Part shown: positions 55,020 through 64,000 of the stretch, one piece after another | Position numbering within the stretch: the first letter of the stretch is position 1 | How the letters are laid out: every line of letters begins with the position of its first letter | Source of the DNA: Semisulcospira habei | Lineage: Eukaryota > Mollusca > Gastropoda > Semisulcospiridae | Assembly (NCBI GenBank): GCA_036245525.1 | Contig: BTPG01000005.1 | Location: forward strand, 211,976,899 to 212,040,898 | Direction: 5' to 3' | DNA: 64,000 bases | Notes under the pieces: model-generated | What the model saw: the letters and a program-made list of their open reading frames with translations, nothing else | What the model was told of the DNA's origin: nothing | Database searches by the model: none | Made by a program: the position numbers and the translations under genes

Positions 55020-55215
55020 ACACGTGTGCACAGTAGAATATCATGCAACTAAAGTCAACCTCATTTCACACAATTATAGCAAAGCTGAAACTGTACCGTG
55101 AAATTCAAGTTTTTGTCACCATTTTCCTCAAGTCTAGAAGTCAAAGTGAAACGCATGTCATGTAAAATATAAAATTACGTCATGACAAATGACTCTTTTC
55201 AATCCAATGACACGC
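55020..55215 (+). repeat. Composite repeat arm 3
   Basis: GTGCACAGTAGAATATCATGC...CCATTTTCCTCAAGTCTAG; same family as 42904-43115. Confidence 0.7.
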
Positions 55216-56229
55216 ATGCACTGTGGCCCTTTTAGAGATCACTGATGCATTGGCAAATGTGCTAGGCTTCTTCAATAGGAGATATATTTCAAAATCAGAA
55301 TCAGGTCAAAGACAACAGGTAGAGAAACTTGACAGTGAGTATAGCTCGCAAGTAAAAGGGACTTTGTGGGTTATGGCTCTCATATAGAAGAGACTTTGTG
55401 GGTTTGGTTCATCCCATATTGTCTCTGCATTTTCACACACTGATTGATCAGTATCTGAAAATCGCAGGGGGTTCAATGCCCCATGCCTAGCTCCTATAGC
55501 CATTGCCGTACCTGTAAATTTTAATCAGCTGGCTAATCCGCAATTCTAGTATCGCGCACGAATCTGTCCTAGGTCTTTAGTCTGAGTGCTTAGATCAGGG
55601 CTGCCCAGCTCCATACATCATAATTAATCGGAAACACAAAGATCAAATGGTGGTAGACGATAGGGAAATAAAAGAATTGTTCCTTATTTTGGCATGACTC
55701 AAGCGGTGAGGACACTACACAAGTGCTACACAAATGAGTCGCAGTTCCAACACTGAACTGAGACAGCTGGGAACTTTCCATTGTGCTACATGTCAACACG
55801 TATGCTGTTTAGAAAGCAAAAACTGTTGCCACTTGTGCAGTAAGAGAGAAAGAAAAATAAATAATGAAAATATGACAGATCTATGACATTTCAGTTATTG
55901 TTGAAAAGATGGAGCCATTGTTGAATGGGTGTATGAGCTTAGTACTGTGTCACGACCCCCGCTTCCGGGGTGCGAACTATGAGCGCTACCACTCGAGACA
56001 CACTCGACCCACACTAACACAAAACTAACACAAACACCAGAGTAACAATGACGACGACATTTATTACATATAACCCTAACAATCCAAAATACCCTCACTC
56101 GATCCCAACCACACACCCACACACATTCACACGCGCATACGTCCAACGCCCCAACCCGAATATCTCTTACACACAATGCAAAATAACAACAACTATATAA
56201 TAAAAAATATCCCTAATAAAATACAAAAG
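55216..56229. other. Non-coding stretch
   Basis: No gene recognised. GTGTCACGACCCCCGCTTCCG near 55948 marks an abrupt change in composition and may be an element boundary. Confidence 0.5.
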
Positions 56230-56960
56230 AAGACTTAAGAAAACTAATATAATCTACGAGTTACCGAATCTCCCCCAGCTGGAGCACGAACGAGAAGTTC
56301 AAGTTAAATAAGGCTTTTACAGTAAAAACATTTATAGCACAAGGAGCCTTTAACTAACACAATGTTTCAGAATACATGATATAAAGTATACAAATGAAAC
56401 TTTAGACTTTAAAGCTTAAGGCAATTCGCAAGCCACTGGATTCCGAAGGAAGCACAAACCTCAAGATCTAACGTTAATTAGGCCAACACTTTTGCTTCCG
56501 CGAAGAGTCCCTCAAGTAGCAGTATTTCAGAATACCCAGTATCAAATATAATGAAGCGAATATGCTTCCTGACACACAAGCAAAGTGAAACAAACTTAAT
56601 ACCGTTCACAGGCCACTGGACCCTTTAGCCGGAGGCACAACCGTCGAGCTCAGCTCAGCTTAACGCTCTTGCCTCCGGGATAAGGTTTTTCACAGCACAT
56701 GACTGCCTTTAAATAACAATATTTCGACCACAAAGTCGACAATATAATGGAACCAACATCCTCAATACAACACAACCGAAAGTTAAGCAAACTTAATAGT
56801 TCAAAAGTCACTAGGCCATCTCGACGGAAGCTCAACCGTCGAGCTCAGCTCAGCTCTACGCTCTTGCTTGCGCGACAAGGTCTTCCCTAACACAAGGCAA
56901 CTTTTAAACAATACAATATTTCAGAATATCACTGTCACTGCTACAAAGCTCTCCTCGTAA
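56230..56960. repeat. Diverged tandem repeat, period about 190 bp, three to four units
   Basis: Recurring order: CACTGGA/CACTAGG..., a CGACGG/CCGGAGG-AAGC block, CCGTCGAGCTCAGCTCAGCT, ACGCTCTTGC, then CAATATTTCAGAATA-type end. Clearest at 56615-56720 and 56810-56930; a weaker unit at 56440-56540. Confidence 0.6.
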
Positions 56961-57354
56961 CACTGTCACTATGAGGAGATGAAATTAACACAACGTCCTC
57001 TACCAGTTTACACATAAACAAGATACTTTAAACGAGTTAGAAATAACTAAATGGGGCGCCCCGACCTGGCTAAACACGGGCCGTGCCGCTATGCTCTTGA
57101 CAGCGCCCAGGTACAGCGTCGTAAGCTGAAAAGCGGAATGACACGGCCAGACTCCACTCCCACAACGAAGGCCTTCCGCACAGCGCGGCGGCGGACTTCG
57201 CTGGTTAATTCTTTACGACTGGACGGGAAAAAAAGTCAAACATCACCCTTCCCACAACTTAAACTGTCGGCTTTTACGTCCCTTCACATCTCCCCCACAA
57301 CAACAATAAATTCAAACTCAACGAAATGCATATTTACATGTCACCATATGTCTC
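56961..57354. other. Non-coding, GC-rich stretch
   Basis: No supported gene; a 111-codon frame at 57051 has no recognisable motif. Confidence 0.45.
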
Positions 57355-60300
57355 TTGGCTTTACTTCGCGAACGAAGATTTTATAGGAGTTGCCCACGAC
57401 GTCTGCAGGCTTGTTCGTGGCTGCGGAGGCCAATCCGGGACAGGCAGGTTCGACCGCAGTGGCTGCAGGGGGAGGTCTGGCCAGGGTTCTGAGTTGCGGC
57501 ATCTCTGTTTTTTCTCCTGAGACGCTTGTACTTAAGGCTAGCTCTGCGAGAGTACTCAAAGGAGACAGCTGCCTTGTAAATGGTGGAGCGCCAGGTGTCA
57601 CGGTCCACAGCAAGCGAAGACCACTGGTGGTGGTCGATTTGGCAGGCACTAAGTGACTTCTTGAGACAGTCTTTGTATCTCTTCTTTGGTGCCCCTCTGT
57701 CACGGTGTCCAGTAGCAAGCTCGCCGAACAGGGTGATCTTTGGTAGGTGATGATCCTCCATCCTGGAGACATGCCCCGCCCAGCGGAGCTGTGTCCGCAG
57801 CAGCAAAGCCTCGATGCTCACAGTTTCAGCCTGTTCAAGGACCTCGACGTTGGTGACATAGTCACTCCAGTGAATGCCCAGGATGGTACGCAGGCAGCGC
57901 TGGTGGAAGCGTTCGAGGAGTCGTAGTTGGCTGCGGTAGAGGGCCCAGGTCTCGGAACCATACAGCAGGGTGGTGAGGACGACAGCTCTGTACACGTTGA
58001 TCTTTGTACCTGTTTTCAGCTGTTGATTGTGCCACACCCGCTTGAAAAGTCGCCCAAAAGCGCTGTTCGCTTTTCCCAGCCTGCTGTCAAGCTCCTTGTC
58101 CAGCTTGGCGTCCGACGTGATAATGCAGCCAAGGTAAGTAAACTGGTGCACTGACTTTAGTTCAGACTCGCGGATGGTGATGTGAGGAGGGCGATACACT
58201 GTCTTGGGTGCCGGCTGATAGAGGACCTCTGTCTTTTTCAGACTGACCTCGAGTCCAAAGAGCTGGGCAGCGTCTGCGAAGCAGGACGTGATGCGCTGCA
58301 GGGCTCTCTCTGTGTGTTCAACGAGGGCAGCGTCATCAGCAAAAAGCAGCTCACGAATCAGTTGGTCTAGGGTTTTCGTGTGGGCCTGCAGTCGTCTGAG
58401 GTTGAACAGACTGCCATCGAGACGATACCTGATGTACACTGCATCGTCATCATCGAGGTCCACTGTGGCCTGCTTCAACATCATGCTAAAAAAGATGGTG
58501 AAGAGGGTCGGTGCCAGCACGCAGCCCTGCTTTACGCCGTTGAGAATAGGGAATGGTTCTGAGAGGTCATTGTTGAGTCTGACCTGGCCTTGCTAGTCCT
58601 CGTGTGGCTGGACAATCATGCTGAGGAACTTTGGGGGACAGCCAAGTCGCTCCAGGATCTGCCACATGCCTTGCCTGCTCAGTATCGGACGCTTTTGTTA
58701 GGTCGACAAACGTTTAGTACAGCCCTTTGTTCTGCTCGCGGCACTTCTCCTGAAGCTGTCTCAGCACAAAGACCATATCGGTGGTGCTCCTGTTTGCTCT
58801 GAAGCCACACTGGCCCTCTGGGAGGTGGTCTTCAGCGATGGCAGGTACCAGCCGATTCAGGAGCAGCCTTGCAAGAATTTTCCCAGCGATGGACAGCAAG
58901 GTAATTCCCCGATAGTTGGAACAGTCAGACTTCTCGCCTTTGTTCTTGTACAGGGTGATAACGACTGCATCACGGAGATCCTTTGGTTGTGTTCCTTCCT
59001 CCCAGCAGCAGAGAAAGAGGTCATGGAGCTTGTTGTGCAGTGCTGTGCCTCCATGTTTCCAGATCTCTGGCGGTATTCCATCAATGCCTGCTGCTTTGCC
59101 ACTCTTGAGCTGGTGGATGGCTGTGAGGGTCTCTTCAGCGGTGGGCGGTTCGTCCAATTCACCCTTTACTGGGAGGTGTGGGATTTGTAGGACGACTGCT
59201 TCTTGAACAGTGCGCTCAGCGCTGAAGAGGCTCTGAAAGTATTCCGACCAGCGGTTCAAGATGGAGGTATTATCTGAGAGGAGTGCCTGGCCATTCGCGC
59301 TTCGCAGGGGACTTTGTACCAGGTGCCTAGGGCCATACACTGCTTTGAGTGCTTCGTAGAAGCCCCTGTAGTCACCATTGTCAGCGCAAAGCTGGGTCCT
59401 CTGTGCAAGTCTGGTCCACCACTCATTCTGGAGATCTCTGAACTTGCGCTGGAGACTGCTGCAGACGAGGCGGAAGGCAGACTTCTTCACAGGGCAGAAA
59501 GGCTGGGCTAGGTGGGCCTGATGGGCGGCTCTTTTTTTTTTTTGCTAGGTGTTCCTGGATCTCTACATTGTTTTCGTCAAACCAGTCTTTGTTCTTCTTT
59601 CTAGCGAAACCCAAGACTTCTGCAGAGGATTTTGCAATAGCAGTTTTCAGTTGTTCCCAAAGTGTTTCAGGGGAGGAGTCTGCTGGGTCCGCTGTGTCTT
59701 TGAGCCTGCGCTGTAAATCTGTCTAAAAGGCAGCTTTCACGTCGTCACGCTGAAGGCTGGCAACATCAAGCTTTTTCTTGGGGGCCCCCATTTCTTGGGT
59801 TTTGGCTTGAAGTGGAGCCTGAGTTTGCAGCGGACAAGGCGTTGGTCAGTGTGGCACTCTGCGCTGGGCATCACTCTGGTGAGGAGGACGTCACTGCGGT
59901 CCCTCTGAGGCACTATGACATAGTCGATAAGGTGCCAGTGTTTGGAGCGAGGATGCATCCAGGTGGTCTTTCGACTGTCCTTTTGCTGAAAAGTAGTGTT
60001 GGTGATGACCAGTTGCTGCTCTGCACATAACTCCAACAGTAGGCGGCCATTGTCATTGCAGTTCTCGACGCCATGCTTGCCGAGGACTCCTTTCCAGGCT
60101 TTAGAGTCCTGGCCCACTCTGGCGTTGAAGTCGCCAAGGATGATGACTTTGTCGTCTGCAGGGGTGCTCTGTATGAGGCTGCGCAGGTCAGTGTAAAACT
60201 TGTCCTTTTCAGCAGGCTCTGCCAGGAGGGTTGGGGAGTACACACTGAGAAGGGTGACGTGTTGCTGGTGTCTCAGTGGGAGCCGCATGGACATGATGCG

Positions 60301-61235
60301 GTCTGAGTGACCCGTTGGTAGGTATTCCAGCTTAGTCGAAATGGAGGTCTTGACCATGAAACCCACGCCTGTGAGCCGTCTTTCTGATGCAGGCCTGCCT
60401 GACCAGTAGAGGGTGTACCCAGCACCAAGTTCTTGGAGGCTGCCTTCGTCCGGAAGGCGTACTTCGCTGAGCGCGGCGATGTCGATGTTTAACCTCCGCA
60501 ATTCATGGGCAATCAGGGCGGAGCGACGTTCAGGGCGTCCGCTGTCTGCTTTGTCGAGCATGGTTCGGATATTCCAGCATGCTACGTTGAGTCCGGTCGT
60601 GGTCGTCATGAGAGTAGATCCGTTATTCTTTCTTGTTTTTTGACCGCAGGAGAAGATGCCCGTTGATCGCGGCTAGCCAACTGGGGTTGCGAGGGGACGA
60701 GCTTTGGTTAGGCCACCTTTTCTAGGCCCCTCTCCGTGTGGAGCAAGCAGTGCTGTCCCTAGAGAAGGCTGCTTGGTCGTTCAGGGTGTGCCGAGTGATG
60801 TTGTCGTCCCCAGGTCAACATCAGGCGACCAATATCCTGAACCGCCTGCATGCAGGTTTGAGACTGCGGCTTCCAGTGACATCTTTCACCTGCCGTTTCG
60901 CCCCTCGCCCGTCGCTACAGGACTTGGAATGGTCAGTGTCATGGTCCGTGGACGTTTCCTAAAGCCTGCGCGGTGGAGCTTTTTGGTGGAGTGCAGTGTG
61001 CGCAGTACTGGCCCCACCCTTTAAACCCTTGGTTCGTCTGCCATGGCCTAGCAAGCTGGGACGATGGCATCGAGGTCCTCAGGTCGTAGGTTTTATATCA
61101 GACTGTCCTTGTCCTAGTCTCTGGCTCAAAAGCCTTCCCCGGAGACACGGGGGCTTTGATGTCATGGGTTTCCTCCCTTAGCCTTTCCGCAGCCAAGCGG
61201 CCAGGCCTGCAAGGCAGCAGGGGACTCGTGGAGGG
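57355..61235 (-). mobile_element. LINE-A: nearly full-length RTE-like non-LTR retrotransposon
   Basis: Reading right to left: a 5' leader of about 600 bases (61235-60610) shared with 46445-45840, a single ORF with endonuclease, linker, RT and zinc finger (60609-57381), and a short 3' end with CTTCGTTCGCGAAG. This is the reference copy for the fragments at 22.9, 32.5, 44.5 and 50.6 kb. No convincing target duplication was found. Confidence 0.85.
57381..60609 (-). pseudogene. LINE-A ORF: APE endonuclease, reverse transcriptase and C2HC finger, frameshifted
   Basis: Start ATG 60609. Endonuclease blocks: NVACWNIRTML, ALSEVRLPD, ILGDFNARVG and, near the end, HTDQRLV where SDHRLV-type sequence is expected. 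The endonuclease frame ends at 59737 after a shift near 59775-59790 (GGGGGCCCCC); the linker follows with a TAG near 59724. RT N-terminal part 59490-58714 has SNYRGITLLSIAGK and AGFRANRSTTDM-like GQCGFRANR. Next are a shift near 58700 and a TAG near 58594; then 58520-57381 has the catalytic FADDAALVEH, QLRWAGHVSRM and the terminal CSHCGRTCLSRIGL finger. The HNH-less single-ORF layout fits RTE-type elements. Confidence 0.85.
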
Positions 61236-62055
61236 CGGGGTCGTCTATGTCCCGTGCAGATGTGAACATCTGCCCACTGCCCACTGTTCACCATATGACT
61301 CACTTCCAAATTCACCCTCTGACGCTAGATACTACAAAATACAACAAATAGCCTTCACCTCTACACTCTAATCTTACACTTGCTCTCCCATACGCACTAA
61401 CCAAACTGATAATAATAACGAAACGAGCAAACATAGACACCCCCCCCCCCCCCCACCCAAACAAATGGCCACTAGCGAATTTTTGCTTGTACTCACCGCT
61501 ATCCGTGGAGACGCCCATGCTGGGATGCAGACAAAGAAAGACAAGACAAGCCAGGAGTTCAGTCGTTGATGTTTCTTCTTCTTCTTCTCACATTATACCA
61601 ACTCCGGGGCGACCAAAGCCGTATTGTGGGACCGTCACAGGAGGACGACACGCCACTTCAGGACCGCAGCAAATGGCTAGCCAAGCCCGCGAAATCCCCC
61701 ATCGAAGACTAGTTACTTCGTTGACTGCTTGAAGCCAACTGTTCTTGTTCGCAGCTGGAATGCGACTGACTAACAATTCTGTTATCGTACGTTTAGCAAA
61801 CATGCGCGCAGTCTATCACGCGATGCAAATTCACGTGAAACGGCTACCACCCGATCTCGCAGACTGAGCGATCACGTGCGTTACGCCGACCTCCGAATTC
61901 ACGCACAGCAATAATAATAAAAAAATAATAATTACGTTATTTATAATGCGCTATGTTATAATAATTATAACTCTAAGCGCGCACTAACAACTCCCGCACG
62001 CATGCGCACGCTTTAGACAACGACTCACGTACCACAAATAGTGAAATACATTACG
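61236..62055. other. Non-coding stretch
   Basis: No gene. Holds a C15 run (61441-61455), a TTC-rich tract near 61570, and AAT-rich sequence near 61910. Confidence 0.5.
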
Positions 62056-62059
62056 ACAG

Positions 62060-64000
62060 TCAGCTTGGGGTGGGGAGTGTTGTGATATAGTGCGAGAACT
62101 GTTGAAAGAGGCGAGTTTTGAGGGCGGACTGGAAGGAGGAGAGAGAGTGTTTCTGACGGAGAGAGAGTGGGAGAGTGTTCCAGGTGGATGGACCGTATAC
62201 CGAGAAGGAGCGGGGGCCGAAAGTGCCGAGTTTGGTGCGGGGGATGTGGAGGCGGAGAGGGTCAGAGGCGGAGCGGAGGGAGCGGGGAGGAGTGTAGGCG
62301 TGAAGTAAGTTTGAGAGATAGGCAGGAGCGCAGTTGTTCAGGGATTTGTAGCAGAGAGACAGAATCTTGTATTGGATGCGTTGGGGAATGGGAAGCCAGT
62401 GAAGGAGTTTGAGCAGGGGAGTGATGTGGTCGGATTTTTTCTTTCTGATAACGAGTCGGGCAGCATTATTCTGGACGCGCTGGAGAGTAAAAGTGGTGGA
62501 GTGAGGGAGGCCGGAAAGGGGAGATTCGCAGTAGTCGATGCGAGAGACAGCAAGTTTGGTGGCAGCTCCGGTAGTGAGGTATTTTCTGATCCGACTGATG
62601 CGGCGGAGGTGGAAATAGCATGTCTGGGCCGTGGAGGAGTCGAAGCTGGTCATGGAAAGAGAGGAATCGAGGATAACGCCGAGGATTTTGGCCGAGTTAG
62701 GGAGTGAGATGGGGGTGCTGTCGAGTTGAAGGTGGAGAGAGGGAGGGAGCTGGGAAAGTTTCTGGCGAGTGCCTACCAGCATGGCTTCCGTTTTGTCGTC
62801 GTTCAGTTTAAGCTTGTTTGCTGTCATCCAGTTGTTCACGTCTTCGTAGCAGTCAGCCGTGCGAGTCAGTAGTGACTGAGTGTTGTCGAGTTTTTCTTTG
62901 TCTAGTAGTTGTGAGTCGTCAGCGTAGAGGTGGTGGTGTATGTGGTGAGACTGGATAATGTTGGACAGGGGAGAGGTGTAGAGTGTGAAAAGGACCGGCC
63001 CCAGGACGGACCCCTGTGGAACTCCGCAGGAGAGCGTGACTGGGTTGGAGGAGACGCCGTCGATGGTGACGGATTGCTGTCTGTTAGAGAGGTAGGAGAG
63101 GAACCAGGAGTGAGCAGAGTCAGTGATGCCAAAGGAGTGGTGAAGGCGGTGGAAGATGATAGAGTGGTCTATAGAGTAGAAGGCGGCAGAGAGGTCGAGT
63201 AGCGTAAGGAGGGAGATGTTGCCAGAGTCGGTGGAGAGAAGCAGGTCGTTTAAGATATGTAGGAGGGCTGTTTCAGTGCTGTGATGTTTGCGATAGGCAG
63301 CCTGGAAGGGACTGCGGAGTTTGTTGTCGGCAAGGTGAAGGTTGAGCTGGTTGAGAACAACCTTCTCAAGAAGCTTGGACAGGAAAGAGAGATTGGAGAC
63401 TGGGCGATAGTTTTTGAGTTCGTTTGGGTCGAGGTTGTGTTTTATGATGAGAGGACGGACGATGGCGGACTTGAAGATATCGGGGACGGAGCCGTTCTAG
63501 AGATGTGTTGATGATGTCGGTAATGAAGGGCAGAAGTTTTGGAAGGCCGTCCCAGTAGAGAGAAGCTGGGAGGGGGTCTAGTTCGCAGGTTTTGAGAGGC
63601 ATGGACTTTATGGTCTTAAGGACTTTATCCTGAGAGACGGAGCGGAAGGACGAGAGGGGGGGGGGGGGTACCGGAAAAGGGGATGTCGGGAGGGCAAGTC
63701 GGAGAAGGCTGAGTGTCGAGTGTGTTGCGCAGAGTTTGGATTTTGTCGGAAAAATAGGTGGAAAAAGCGGACGGGAGTTCTTCTTTGCAGTGTGTGTTGG
63801 GGGAGAGAAGAGTCTTTAGAAGTGCCTAGGAGTGTGTTCATGGTAGCGTAGAGGGTTTTGAAAGAAGTGGATTCCAGGATTTTGTTTTGAAGGTGTTTAC
63901 GTTTGGAGTCGGAGATCATTCTGCAGACTTTGGATCTAGTTGTTTGGAAGATCTGTCTGTGAACGGTGAGGTCAGATGAGCGCCAGCGGCGTTCCGCTTG
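62060..64000 (-). pseudogene. LINE-F: CR1/L2-type reverse transcriptase fragment running off the right edge
   Basis: The best open part runs from about 63070 to 62060 on the minus strand. It holds GVPQGSVLGPVLFTLYTSPL, the catalytic YADDSQLLD, NNWMTANKLKLNDDKTEAML, a thumb region (KILGVILDSSLSM), and a C-terminus with WNTLPLSLR...FQSALKTRLF, a typical CR1/L2/Rex1 ending. Upstream pieces (63602-63366, 63919-63608) are in other frames with shifts around a G10 run near 63660. The 5' part, including any endonuclease, is outside the window. It is a different family from LINE-E despite sharing the group. Confidence 0.8.

Noticed and set aside
60704..61024. 106-codon antisense frame in the LINE-A leader, also open at 45929-46249
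   Set aside because: Lies opposite the leader, has no start context or motif; conserved only because the two leaders are copies.
55946..61640. Idea that TGTGTCACGACCC near 55946 and the GGGACCGTCACA sequence near 61628 are the ends of one large element
   Set aside because: Inverted similarity is only a few bases and no duplication was seen.

Overview
The window is metazoan genomic DNA, most plausibly from a marine mollusc (probably a gastropod). That placement is an inference from the retrotransposon families, the very dense CA/CT microsatellites and a GTTTAACGCC-type repeat; no species-diagnostic gene is present. I found no intact conventional host gene. The window is an accessory landscape of one endogenous virus-like element followed by nested retrotransposons, repeats and one segmental duplication.

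1 to about 14.5 kb: a decayed Polinton/Maverick-like (adintovirus-type) element that runs off the left edge. On the plus strand it has a capsid-like protein, an A32/FtsK-type packaging ATPase, a small protein and a protein-primed-type family B DNA polymerase. On the minus strand it has a DDE integrase and a series of capsid-like, coiled-coil and membrane proteins. Most gene starts sit a few bases after an AT-rich AATAAAAA-like block, which looks like a shared promoter signature. Most long genes are broken by single stops or homopolymer shifts. The integrase is also split by a 1570-bp DNA transposon with 12-bp terminal inverted repeats and a 4-bp target duplication. That insert carries a degenerate zinc-finger block resembling the N-RAG/Chapaev type.

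14.5 to 35 kb: microsatellites; one non-LTR retrotransposon with a complete 1175-residue ORF2 and an L1-type ORF1; two foldback elements; fragments of an RTE-like LINE (called LINE-A here), one of them flanked by a perfect 56-bp target duplication; a CAAT-tailed retroposon family; and a small secreted, arginine-rich repeat protein candidate at 29992-30477.

35 to 43 kb: a near-complete but decayed CR1/L2-group LINE (LINE-E) whose ORF1 encodes an SGNH-esterase-like domain. Its ORF1 is interrupted by a 498-bp LINE insertion with a twin-priming 5' inversion and an 11-bp target duplication.

43 to 64 kb: a 57-bp minisatellite, a 3'-deleted LINE-A copy, the second copy of a segmental duplication (26.9-30.5 kb versus 46.7-54.8 kb), further LINE fragments, a nearly full-length LINE-A (57.4-61.2 kb, minus strand) and another CR1/L2-type LINE running off the right edge. 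The two duplication copies act as empty sites for each other, so two retrotransposon insertions can be defined to the base.
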